From positions 1 to 36,139 of the forward strand of contig CADBCT010000003.1 of the NCBI GenBank assembly GCA_902793315.1: a stretch of DNA of 36,139 bases. Reading direction: 5' to 3'. Of this stretch, positions 25,001-31,958 are shown one piece after another. How positions within the stretch are numbered: position 1 is the first letter of the stretch; the number at the start of each line of letters is the position of its first letter. Below the pieces are notes generated by a model that was given only the letters and a program-made list of their open reading frames with translations, made no database searches and was not told where the DNA came from. The stretch comes from an uncultured Erysipelotrichaceae bacterium. Lineage in GTDB: Bacteria; Bacillota_I; Bacilli_A; RF39; UBA660. Made by a program: the position numbers and the translations under genes.

Positions 25001-25643
25001 AATAAGTACCAGCATTTAACATACTAGGTTTAGGTCCAATAGTTCTACCACTTGATCCACTATATGTATTTTGAATCTTAGCAACATAATTATGTCTAAT
25101 ATCGCTAGCAGTAACTGTGTAAGAACTAGAAGATTTTACCCAAGTAATAGGTACTACTTCATAAGTAGATTGTCCAATCCAACCAGTAAAGTTACCAATT
25201 CTAACTTTAGCTGTCCAGATTCCACTACTGGAATATGCAGAATCCATTAGCACTCCATCTACTCCTCCATATAATGAACCAGTATCCATATATGTATATG
25301 AAGAACCAGTTAAATTACTATTTGTATAAAAGTATGTTAAAGTTTCAGGATTGACACTTAAATCAAGTAAAGCAACATTAGCATCAATAATCTTAGTAGA
25401 ACCAGCTACTTTTGTCATAATAGCTAAATCATTTGCTCCATTACTCTTCATAGCACTTTTAGCTTCACTATAATTGTTATAACAACCTACTTTAACTATT
25501 GTTCCATCAGAATGAAATCCTGCTACTTCAAATGTTCCACATAAACTTCTACTCTTATAATTATTAGAGTCAAAGGCATAAACATCTTTTACAGACACGA
25601 AAAACAATGTTAATAAACTAATTATCAACAAGCTCTTTTTCAT
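22092..25643 (-). CDS. Large secreted glucosaminidase-like cell wall hydrolase with Ig-like repeats
   Basis: This 1183-residue exported protein has a signal peptide (1-23), a region with two cysteines (35 and 54) and SPOR/SH3-like segments (about 30-165), and an N-acetylglucosaminidase-type domain (about 265-425). In that domain Glu322 in LSLSRNETGNG is the likely catalytic acid, with NNGFGLNAVD and the YASKWI region also typical. SH3-like stretches follow (about 430-690), then two near-identical Ig-like DUF5011-type repeats (700-775 and 779-853, both with IYVGDSFDPKAGVTATD). An Asp/Leu/Asn linker (855-873) leads to two related C-terminal modules (about 880-1020 and 1060-1183), possibly wall- or carbohydrate-binding. 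It likely cuts peptidoglycan glycan strands. RBS AAGGAGGT; divergent from the LCP gene across a regulatory region rich in TTTAC hexamers. Confidence 0.85.
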   Translation of the reverse strand: MKKSLLIISLLTLFFVSVKDVYAFDSNNYKSRSLCGTFEVAGFHSDGTIVKVGCYNNYSEAKSAMKSNGANDLAIMTKVAGSTKIIDANVALLDLSVNPETLTYFYTNSNLTGSSYTYMDTGSLYGGVDGVLMDSAYSSSGIWTAKVRIGNFTGWIGQSTYEVVPITWVKSSSSYTVTASDIRHNYVAKIQNTYSGSSGRTIGPKPSMLNAGTYYSYDGHYFYTNLTTLIKDYKNGNYNNSVNKNNPYYNYYMYLSNHTKTAYSSTNIDEYIRNNLGYKKNVYGNSAASGTSRLYGSGTFFYYAQEKYGVNAILSLSLSRNETGNGTSNLAINKNNGFGLNAVDSNPTQAANWYPSFASSILGYASKWITYGYAHPRDWRYFGPQFGDKWIGMNVKYASDTYWSEKMASNYYALDKALGMQDYNYYQLGVVNGPTIAYKDPNTSSKQIYTYPEKEDALVIIGEVTSNNEKWYKVVSDLNIDGNYNEKTSGDYNWNAYVYVKASQVRKINTGKKGNISPTSVYAYQDKTYTYDLYDANATLSPKVAITLKNTPYYYNSILSTKTGKTLLKDRYVMVYAAAFKNGVPVAYLVTSDYWYDQKEWISADSIKFTNDSYGKVSVTVSGNQYTWVNSNTQDIKDTLISGLYTNSYVPVLESKKVGSDTWYKVPVNLTGTSNVYGYTLASAPGVSISLSKSVQTNTKPVITASDKTIYVGDSFDPKAGVTATDQEDGNITSKITVTENTVNNKVAGTYKVTYRVVDSNNNAVTKTISVVVKENSAPVINASNKTIYVGDSFDPKAGVTATDPEDGNITNKLKVTTNTVNVNTPGTYKVVYSVTDSRNKTTTKEIKVTVIERVTIDIDNLDLDNFDLDDLGITERESIFYFDYLKEVNGKLEIKGYNAIKGVNNTLDRGIVYLLAFESLNSDNTYILEMNRITNKNEMTRPVYASDGKDYTYSWFKGEINTTNIPEGDYKLYIFSVSADSYSYSTISNKVLKPQVASYRNSKYITTRNNYLDADLPIELVIRNERIANKTANSTYNSYNQYRTLEFINNKLHLKGTSYSYGMNLSANSSVTRNIVFEEISTYKKYSYNLGSITNGLYKVGGTLGDNLDKTRAWFDNSIDISNIPKGTYAIYITNKANIEDYGELNEILGRDISNIKLVTNGKTYTFSINKDNRYRIELNVK

Positions 25644-25674
25644 AATATACCTCCTTCCCTATTCTCCTAACTAT

Positions 25675-25680
25675 ATTATA
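25675..25680 (-). promoter_or_regulatory. -10 box of the glucosaminidase-like gene
   Basis: TATAAT on the minus strand, preceded by TTG, lies 31 bases before the ATG at 25643. The -35 position falls inside a 16-base inverted repeat (25695-25710) and is a poor match, which suggests factor-dependent control. Confidence 0.5.
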
Positions 25681-25682
25681 CA

Positions 25683-25745
25683 AGTAAAGATATGTTTACT
25701 GTATAGTAAATGTCTAATTTTCTTTTTACTTTACAGTATTTTACA
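25683..25745. promoter_or_regulatory. Cluster of TTTACT/TTTACA hexamers between divergent wall genes
   Basis: Six hexamers of the form TTTACW or its complement lie at 25683-25688, 25695-25700, 25705-25710, 25725-25730, 25730-25735 and 25740-25745. Two form the perfect inverted repeat TTTACT-GTAT-AGTAAA; the last two form a direct repeat TTTACA-N4-TTTACA. This resembles binding sites of OmpR-type regulators such as PhoP or WalR, though the spacing is one base short of the WalR consensus. Confidence 0.45.
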
Positions 25746-25781
25746 ACTTATTCAGTCTTTTAAAATATCTTAGTTTGAAGC

Positions 25782-25810
25782 TTGATAAAAATCTATTTTT
25801 TAGATATAAT
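25782..25810 (+). promoter_or_regulatory. Sigma-A-type promoter of the LCP gene
   Basis: TTGATA (25782-25787), a 17-base spacer and TATAAT (25805-25810) form a near-consensus promoter. The start would be near 25817, giving a leader of about 28 bases with GGAGG at 25834-25838. Confidence 0.82.
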
Positions 25811-25844
25811 TTTATAGTACATAAATTTGTTTTGGAGGAATTAT

Positions 25845-27827
25845 ATGACTAGAGAGAGAAACAATAATAGTAAGACTATGAATATGATAGTAGTTTTCTT
25901 TCTAATTATTGCCCTAGCAACTTCTGCTTTCGCAATCTTTGAAATAGCACTACTTAGTTCAATAGAAAACTTAATTAGATATATAGTAATGGGAGTATTA
26001 GCTTTACTTGATTTATTCTTTATTTTAAAGACTAAGAAATATATTAAAGGCAGATATAATAAAAGAAGTAAAAGACCAAAAAAGAAATTATTTATTACTA
26101 TCTTATTTATCTATTCTATTATTTGTGGAACTATTGGAGGAATAATTTTCTTCATCTATGGACAAATAAGTGGAATAAATAAAGAGTATGTTACTTATAC
26201 TTCTGATTTATTAGTTATGAATGATAATAAAGCAGAAGATATTAAAGATGTTAAAGATATGACTATTGGTATTTTAAGTGATAAGAAAAGTCCTGAAGGA
26301 TATATTATTCCAAAAGAAATTATCGATGAAAATCATTTAGAAGATGAAAATGAAATAAAAAAGTATGATGATTATACAAGCATGTTAGTAGATATGTATG
26401 GTAATGAATTAGATGGTATGTTTGTTAGTGATCATTATGTATCGATGTTTTCTGGTATTACAGGATATGAAAATATATCAACCGATACTAAAGTAATTAT
26501 TAGTAAAGATAAAAAGATGAAGAAAGCAGCTACTTCAAAATTTGAAACTTCTTCATCTGGTAAAAATATAACTGAGCCATTCACAATTTTATTAATGGGA
26601 ATTGATTCTACTGATGATGTTCTTACTAAGAATGCTATTGCGAATGGAGATACATTGATACTAATAACATTCAATCCTAAAACATTGAATGCAACAATGC
26701 TATCTATTCCAAGAGATAGTTATGTTCCAATAGCTTGTTGGAGTGGTAATCCAGAAAATAAAATTACTCATGCAGCTGCCTATGGTAATGATTGTATGAT
26801 TAATACTATTCAAGAATATTTAGATGTTAATATTGATTATTATGCAAAGATTAATTTTAAAGGTTTAGTTAAACTTGTAAATGCTGTTGGCGGAGTTGAA
26901 GTAGATGTTCCTAAAGAACTATGTACTGATAACTCTAATCGTGAAGGAGTTGTTTGTATTAAAGAAGGTAGACAAACACTTGATGGAGAACAAGCATTAG
27001 TATTTGCAAGAAATAGAAAACAACTTGCTAATGGTACTTTTGGAAGAGAAGCACATCAACAAGAAATTATTATGGCTTTAATTAATAAAATGAAAACAAT
27101 AAAAGATGTTTCAACATTCATGGATATTTTAAATACAGTATCAAATAGTTTAGATACAAACTTAACTACTAAACAAATCTTATCATTCTATAATGTAGCA
27201 AAAGATATTGTTAAAAAAGGATTAAGTTCAGAAGATGCTAATTTAATTAATATTCAAAGATTATTCTTAGATGGTGATGGACAAATGATTTATGATGAAA
27301 GAGCTAGAATGGTTCTTTGGGATTATGTTCCAAATAAAGATAGTCGTAATGATATTGTTCATGCAATGAAAGAAAACTTAGAATTAGAAAATCATGAATC
27401 TATTACAGAATTCCACTTCTCTATTAATAAACCATATGAGGCAAAAATTATTGGAGAAGGTCCTTATAAAACTGGATATACTTATAAACTATTACCAAAC
27501 TTCGTTGGTTTAAGTGAAGCTCAAGCTAGATCACTAGCAGCTAGTTATGGAATATCTGTTAACTTTACTGGTGGAAATGGTTATGTAATAGCTCAAAGTC
27601 AACCATCCAATAAACGTCTTGATTTAATGGGTAGAAGTGTTACATTGACTTTAGGTGGTACTAAAAAAGAAGAAGTAAAAGAAGAATCTGAGGATGAAGA
27701 AAAAGATGATGATACTGAAGAAAAAGATGATTCAAAAAATGAAAATACTGATAATACTGAACCTACTAATAATTCAGGATCAACTGATACTCAACAACCA
27801 GAAACCCCAGAGCAACCAACTGAGTAA
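25845..27827 (+). CDS. LytR-CpsA-Psr (LCP) family protein with C-terminal PASTA domain
   Basis: This 660-residue protein has three N-terminal hydrophobic helices (about 12-32, 42-62, 82-106), an outer segment resembling a solute-binding fold (112-225), and an LCP domain (about 245-420) with LLMGIDS, SIPRDSY (Arg290, Asp291), KITHAAAYG, VGGVEVDVP and FARNR. One PASTA repeat (about 548-605, NFVGLSEAQARSLAASYGI) and an acidic Asp/Glu/Asn tail (606-660) follow. LCP enzymes transfer wall polymers from polyprenyl carriers to peptidoglycan, which fits the glycopolymer operons in this window. The start is ATG 25845-25847, 6 bases after GGAGG; a TTG six codons earlier lies before the ribosome site and is rejected. 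A PASTA domain on an LCP protein may target it to nascent peptidoglycan. Confidence 0.9.
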   Translation: MTRERNNNSKTMNMIVVFFLIIALATSAFAIFEIALLSSIENLIRYIVMGVLALLDLFFILKTKKYIKGRYNKRSKRPKKKLFITILFIYSIICGTIGGIIFFIYGQISGINKEYVTYTSDLLVMNDNKAEDIKDVKDMTIGILSDKKSPEGYIIPKEIIDENHLEDENEIKKYDDYTSMLVDMYGNELDGMFVSDHYVSMFSGITGYENISTDTKVIISKDKKMKKAATSKFETSSSGKNITEPFTILLMGIDSTDDVLTKNAIANGDTLILITFNPKTLNATMLSIPRDSYVPIACWSGNPENKITHAAAYGNDCMINTIQEYLDVNIDYYAKINFKGLVKLVNAVGGVEVDVPKELCTDNSNREGVVCIKEGRQTLDGEQALVFARNRKQLANGTFGREAHQQEIIMALINKMKTIKDVSTFMDILNTVSNSLDTNLTTKQILSFYNVAKDIVKKGLSSEDANLINIQRLFLDGDGQMIYDERARMVLWDYVPNKDSRNDIVHAMKENLELENHESITEFHFSINKPYEAKIIGEGPYKTGYTYKLLPNFVGLSEAQARSLAASYGISVNFTGGNGYVIAQSQPSNKRLDLMGRSVTLTLGGTKKEEVKEESEDEEKDDDTEEKDDSKNENTDNTEPTNNSGSTDTQQPETPEQPTE

Positions 27828-27828
27828 T

Positions 27829-27853
27829 AAGAGCAGTAATGCTCTTTTTCTTT
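27829..27853 (+). terminator. Terminator of the LCP gene
   Basis: The stem AAGAGCA/TGCTCTT with loop GTAA is followed by TTTCTTT on the plus strand, directly after the LCP stop codon. Confidence 0.85.
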
Positions 27854-27855
27854 GC

Positions 27856-27882
27856 AAAAAAAAGAACTACTATTGTAGTTCT
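27856..27882 (-). terminator. Terminator of the ltaS unit
   Basis: The stem AGAACTAC/GTAGTTCT with loop of four is followed by a T run on the minus strand. It contains the TAG stop of the 208-residue protein gene and lies back to back with the LCP terminator. Confidence 0.85.
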
Positions 27883-28496
27883 ACTAAACATAATTTTTTA
27901 CCATCATGAATAAATACTAATTTAGCTTCTTTCTGATAATCAGAGAATTTACTATCTGTATAAGACCAACTTACATTAACTACATAAGCCTTATCATCAG
28001 TCTTATCGCCTTTTTCATATTCAAAGCTATCTTGTTCAACTTTATCAATAGTTATTTCAGAAACAACCGGTAATGCCTGTTTACGATTACCATAAATATT
28101 ATTCTCTACATATTTATAATAAGTAGCTTGAGCATTTTGTAAAAAGTTCTCTAAAATACCACTATAAACAAAATCTACACCACCAATATCAGTCTTAGAT
28201 ACTTTATCCTTTAAAGAATAAAAATCATATATAAACATCTCTGAAATCTTTTTAGCATATGCTTCTTCATCTACTTCATCAGCTTCTAAAATTTCTTTTA
28301 ATTCTTCAAACATTTTTTTATACTTTGCTGGCTTATTATCCTTTAATTTATAACCATAGCCTTTAATTTCACTAAGTACTTTAGTTTCTTTTACTTCTTT
28401 TGTTCCAAAAGACTTAACTGCTAAAATTACTAGTACTACTAATAAGATTAATAATAGTATAATTAATATTTTCTTAGCCTTCTTTTTTAATTTCAT
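27870..28496 (-). CDS. Membrane-anchored protein of unknown function, coupled to ltaS
   Basis: I do not recognise this 208-residue protein. It has a basic N-terminus, one strong hydrophobic helix (about 9-28, LIILLLILLVVLVILAVK) and an outside domain of about 170 residues. That domain has a helical first half (KYKKMFEELKEILEADEVDEEAYAKKISEMF) and a beta-rich second half (YVVNVSWSY, KLVFIHDGKKLCLVEL) that recalls NTF2-like/DUF4878-type accessory domains, though this is not certain. Its ATG overlaps the stop of the LTA-synthase-like gene by 4 bases (ATGA), so the two are translationally coupled and probably work together at the membrane. It could be a regulator or partner of glycerol-phosphate polymer synthesis. 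Confidence 0.75.
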   Translation of the reverse strand: MKLKKKAKKILIILLLILLVVLVILAVKSFGTKEVKETKVLSEIKGYGYKLKDNKPAKYKKMFEELKEILEADEVDEEAYAKKISEMFIYDFYSLKDKVSKTDIGGVDFVYSGILENFLQNAQATYYKYVENNIYGNRKQALPVVSEITIDKVEQDSFEYEKGDKTDDKAYVVNVSWSYTDSKFSDYQKEAKLVFIHDGKKLCLVELQ

Positions 28497-30577
28497 TTAT
28501 TAATAGTCACCTCTTTTAACTCTTTATTCTTATCTTCGTTTAATAAATCAAAAACAATTATATTATTTGAAACATCAAGTAACTTATTAGTATACTCAAC
28601 ATTATTAGCAATCTCTTCTTCACTAATTGGTTCTTCAGTTAATGGTAAATAAGCAGCCTTTTGGCTATTATAATATACTTTATTAGTTACCCAATTACCA
28701 TTTGGGAAACAAACAATATTATTATCATTAATATTATAAATATCATGTCCAAAAGCATATTTGTTATAGAATCCAAACATATTTCCTAAAGTAGGAACTA
28801 CATCATACATTCCCATTACATTAGAATTAGTAAAGTTTAATTTAGACCCTTCCATATCTTTAGTCCATATAATGAACGGAACTCTTCTTCCAATTTCATA
28901 TTGATATGAATCATATTCCTTATATTCTGGATCTTCTTCATCTAGAGTAGTATCATTTTCTTTATCATAATTATATAGCCTATTATAGTTTTTTCTAGGC
29001 AATCTAGCATCATGATCTCCATATAAAATAAAAACCGTATTATCAAGTAAATGCTTTTGATCTAACTCTGTTAAAAATTCACCTAAAGCACTATCTGCAT
29101 AATGAATTGATTTGAAATAATTACCTAATTTAGTACCTTCCATATATGGATAAACTATTTCTTCGGTAGTTCCATCTTCATTAGTAATAGTTTCTTTAAT
29201 ATCAACTGGAAATTCACCATATTTATCTACTTCAGAGAATGGTGTATGATTAGTCAACATTATTAGTAATCCATACCATTTATCATGTTTCTCATTAATT
29301 TTTTCAATCTTTTCTGCTGATTGTCTAAAGAATTCTTTATCAGATAATCCTAGTCCAATAACATTTTCTTTATCTATCTCATAGTCTGTTTTACTATAGA
29401 ATCTTTGATATCCCATATTCTTATGCATTGTTCTTCTATTCCAAAAATCAGCATTATTAGCATGCATACTAAAAGTATAATATCCTTGCTCATTTAATAA
29501 AGTCGGAATACCAATATATTTTCTATTAGAATAAGAAACAAAAGCTGTTCCACTCTTAGTAGGCATTAGTGATGTATTATATGTTAATTCTGAATCACTA
29601 CTAGTACCTACACTAACTTGAGAATAAAAATTATTAAAATACATTCCAGTATGAGCTAGTTTGTTCAAATTAGGTGTTACTTCTTGATCATTAAATTTTA
29701 AATCAATAACATTAGTCATCATACTTTCAGCATGAATAACAATAACATTCTTTCCTTTAAAAATATCTGTATATTGATTAGTTTCTGCTTTATCTGGAAC
29801 CTCAGCAAAATAATCATTAAATTCTTTACTAGCTTTGTCATAACCAAACATAGCATTAACTTTAGGTTGTACAGAAGCCACTAAATCATTAGCTTGATAT
29901 ACATAAATACCAAATCTCATAACAATATACTCTTTGTTCCATTGTTTAAAGAATCTAGAAATATCTAATGATGATAACGTTAATAAGAAAATAACTAATA
30001 GAACTCCAGAAACAGAAAGAGTTTTAAAAGCTAGTTTTCTTCTTTCAGTTTTCAATTCAACCTTTTTATAATAATTTTTCTTTTTAAGCTTTAAGTGAAC
30101 TCCTATTAGTATTAACGGACTAATAATATAAACTAAATCTTTTAGTTGCAAAACATTTTCAACGACTGCATCACCAACATCACCAATATATTGTGTTAAT
30201 GATAGCATTGAAATTGATGCGAATGAGGTATAAAAAGTATAATAAACTGAATTAATCATACAAATAGCTGTTAAAAATATACAAAAGCCAAAATAATAGA
30301 TAAAACGATCTTTTGGTTTTATAAAATATCCAAAAGCCCCAATTGCTGTAACTACAATAGTATCAGCTAAAATTGCTTTCCAAGATAAATAATTTTCAAC
30401 TGAATGCATACATAAGAATCTTAAAATAGTAGAATTTAAAACTCCTGTAATTACAAAAGTAAGAAATAAAACATTATCACTAAAATACTTTCTTATTAAG
30501 TGATCTCTTTTAATAACTTTAATTCTATTTATAACATTCTTTTTCAATCGTTTAAATGCATTTTTAACTATTTTCAT
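28493..30577 (-). CDS. ltaS: LTA synthase family glycerolphosphotransferase
   Basis: This 694-residue protein has five hydrophobic N-terminal helices (within 36-205) and an outside sulfatase-fold domain (about 265-640). Residues matching the S. aureus LtaS active site are visible: Glu284 (IHAES), catalytic Thr325 (VGTSSDSE), His372 and Arg381 (MHANNADFWNRR), His444 (TNHTPF) and Asp521-His522 (YGDHDAR). Such enzymes polymerise glycerol phosphate from phosphatidylglycerol into lipoteichoic acid, or prime or modify such chains. The family also contains phosphoglycerol and phosphoethanolamine transferases, so polymerase activity is likely but not certain. It is first in a two-gene unit behind an extended -10 promoter. 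RBS CGAGG about 9 bases before the ATG. Confidence 0.9.
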   Translation of the reverse strand: MKIVKNAFKRLKKNVINRIKVIKRDHLIRKYFSDNVLFLTFVITGVLNSTILRFLCMHSVENYLSWKAILADTIVVTAIGAFGYFIKPKDRFIYYFGFCIFLTAICMINSVYYTFYTSFASISMLSLTQYIGDVGDAVVENVLQLKDLVYIISPLILIGVHLKLKKKNYYKKVELKTERRKLAFKTLSVSGVLLVIFLLTLSSLDISRFFKQWNKEYIVMRFGIYVYQANDLVASVQPKVNAMFGYDKASKEFNDYFAEVPDKAETNQYTDIFKGKNVIVIHAESMMTNVIDLKFNDQEVTPNLNKLAHTGMYFNNFYSQVSVGTSSDSELTYNTSLMPTKSGTAFVSYSNRKYIGIPTLLNEQGYYTFSMHANNADFWNRRTMHKNMGYQRFYSKTDYEIDKENVIGLGLSDKEFFRQSAEKIEKINEKHDKWYGLLIMLTNHTPFSEVDKYGEFPVDIKETITNEDGTTEEIVYPYMEGTKLGNYFKSIHYADSALGEFLTELDQKHLLDNTVFILYGDHDARLPRKNYNRLYNYDKENDTTLDEEDPEYKEYDSYQYEIGRRVPFIIWTKDMEGSKLNFTNSNVMGMYDVVPTLGNMFGFYNKYAFGHDIYNINDNNIVCFPNGNWVTNKVYYNSQKAAYLPLTEEPISEEEIANNVEYTNKLLDVSNNIIVFDLLNEDKNKELKEVTINK

Positions 30578-30597
30578 ATTTATAACCTCGCTAATTA

Positions 30598-30606
30598 ATT
30601 ATAGCA
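30598..30606 (-). promoter_or_regulatory. Extended -10 promoter of ltaS
   Basis: TGCTATAAT on the minus strand lies about 20 bases before the ATG at 30577, with a weak -35. The motif TATGCTATAATT is identical to that at the glycopolymer operon promoter (17860-17870). Confidence 0.6.
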
Positions 30607-30633
30607 TATTTTTAATATATAGTACATAGCTAC

Positions 30634-30663
30634 AAATAAAAAGTAACTAATAAATAGTTACTT
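30634..30663 (-). terminator. Terminator after the small secreted-protein gene
   Basis: The perfect stem AAGTAACTA/TAGTTACTT with a five-base loop is followed on the minus strand by TTTATTT. It lies 31 bases past the stop of the small gene at 30695. Confidence 0.8.
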
Positions 30664-30694
30664 ATAGATTTCTAAAAATAGAGGTCCAAATCAA

Positions 30695-30986
30695 CTATCC
30701 AACATTATTTTCATCACAGTAAGAAGAGCCGCCTTCACTAGAAATTGTGCAAGTCCAACTAAAATCATTCGCATAGACATTGCCCATCTTATCTGCATAG
30801 GATTCCAAGCCTGATACACTACAATGGACAAAAGAAGAATAATTAACACAATTACTAGTTCCAAAAGTACTATTTACTTGAGCAGTACCATTAATATTTA
30901 AGTCACTATTAATATAGGCATAGCCTAATCCTAAGCCTACTATTAGAATAACCAAAAAAAATTATGTTATCTTTATCTATTATCAT
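30695..30986 (-). pseudogene. Small secreted cysteine-containing protein, frameshifted at an 8-base T run
   Basis: An ATG at 30984-30986 has AGGAG 7 bases upstream and starts MIIDKDNIIF, but a run of eight T on the minus strand (30954-30961) throws translation into a frame that ends soon after. With seven T the reading would continue into VILIVGLGLGYAYINSDLN and run to 30695, giving about 97 residues. That product has a single hydrophobic helix, the short INGTAQV motif seen after the helix in many small exported proteins of AT-rich Bacillota, and four cysteines in pairs (NC...HC, TC...YC) that could form disulfides. The downstream frame has only a TTG start without a proper ribosome site. The gene may be broken, phase-variable, or misassembled. 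No function recognised. Confidence 0.65.
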
Positions 30987-31004
30987 ACCTATTCTCCTAT
31001 ATTC

Positions 31005-31010
31005 ATTATA
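31005..31010 (-). promoter_or_regulatory. -10 box of the frameshifted small gene
   Basis: TATAAT preceded by TG on the minus strand lies 18 bases before the ATG at 30986. The -35 is weak. Intact expression signals suggest the gene is or was recently active. Confidence 0.4.
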
Positions 31011-31050
31011 CATTTATAAATATACATTTAATAGGAACTAGATGTTTACA

Positions 31051-31080
31051 AAAAAACACCTAAGTCTTTAGACTAGATGT
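31051..31080 (-). terminator. Terminator of the YihY/GGDEF operon
   Basis: The stem ACATCTA-GTC pairs with GACTTAGGTGT (one G-U pair and one bulged base, loop TAAA) and is followed by a T run on the minus strand, 17 bases after the YihY gene stop. Confidence 0.75.
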
Positions 31081-31097
31081 TTTTTATAAAACTCTTA

Positions 31098-31946
31098 TTA
31101 TGATTCTTCTACTTTAGGTTTCTTCTCTTCTTTCTTCATTTCATTTTTATATTCACTAGCATTAATAACCATTCCAAAGACATAAATATAAGCTAATAAA
31201 TAAACCCACAATAGTAATACTAAAATATTTGAGATACTTCCATAGAAAACATCATATCTAGCAAATTTATCAATGTAAAAAGCAAATATTTCAGTAGCTA
31301 ATATCCAACCAATTGTTGTAAAAGCAGCTCCTATTTTAGTAGTCTGTGATGATATTTCTCCATCAGGAGCTATTACATACATTAACTTAATATTTATATA
31401 TAAAACAATTAATATAAATGGATATTTTAATATAATTAACATCTTCTGGAAGAAAGTAATTGTCTCTCCATTACCAGTAGATGCTCTAATTATTTCAAAT
31501 AATGTACTTCCAAAGATTGGAACTAATATTAAGAATAAGAATAAACCTACTAAGATAAAAATCATTAAAATAGCTTTCAATCTTCTAGAAATAACATCTC
31601 TAGGTTTTAATTTATATATTTCATTAGAAATATTAATCATTGAATATGTACCATTAGATGCTAGTAAGAAGGCTGAAAAATAAAAGACTATAATATTAAA
31701 ATTAATTCCATTCCCAGCAACTATTCCATCTAAAATACTAAGTACTCCTTCAGGAATAGTATCAGCTAATGACACTCTTATTGTATCCATTGAAATAGAA
31801 AGTGCAGCAGCTAAAGTTACTAATAAAGCAAGTAATGGAATAATAGTCATAACAAGATAAAAAGCAAGATGGCCTGGTAATATTCTCATTTCTGGTTTCA
31901 TCAGTAAATTGAATACTTTTATTATTAGCTCTCTTGCTTTTTTCAT
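31098..31946 (-). CDS. YihY/BrkB family integral membrane protein
   Basis: This 282-residue protein has six hydrophobic segments and the YihY/virulence factor BrkB family pattern: the N-terminal LPGHLAFYLVMTIIPLLALLV helix, SNGTYSMINISNEIYKLKPRD after the third helix, and LLLWVYLLAYIYVFGMVINA near the end. The family was once mislabelled ribonuclease BN; its transport or envelope function is unresolved. The charged C-terminus (KKEEKKPKVEES) is cytoplasmic. It is the last gene of a unit with the GGDEF sensor, 12 bases downstream of it; RBS AAGGTGAT. Cotranscription with a sensor suggests envelope-related regulation, as inference only. Confidence 0.9.
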   Translation of the reverse strand: MKKARELIIKVFNLLMKPEMRILPGHLAFYLVMTIIPLLALLVTLAAALSISMDTIRVSLADTIPEGVLSILDGIVAGNGINFNIIVFYFSAFLLASNGTYSMINISNEIYKLKPRDVISRRLKAILMIFILVGLFLFLILVPIFGSTLFEIIRASTGNGETITFFQKMLIILKYPFILIVLYINIKLMYVIAPDGEISSQTTKIGAAFTTIGWILATEIFAFYIDKFARYDVFYGSISNILVLLLWVYLLAYIYVFGMVINASEYKNEMKKEEKKPKVEES

Positions 31947-31958
31947 ACAATCACCTTT

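Noticed and set aside
25730-25745. A true WalR box
   Set aside because: The half sites TGTAAA are separated by 4 bases rather than 5, so I report only a WalR/PhoP-like cluster.
31038-31082. An 11-base direct repeat (ACTAGATGTTT) near the YihY terminator as a mobile-element target duplication
   Set aside because: No element lies between the copies and one copy is part of the terminator stem; chance or local duplication explains it.
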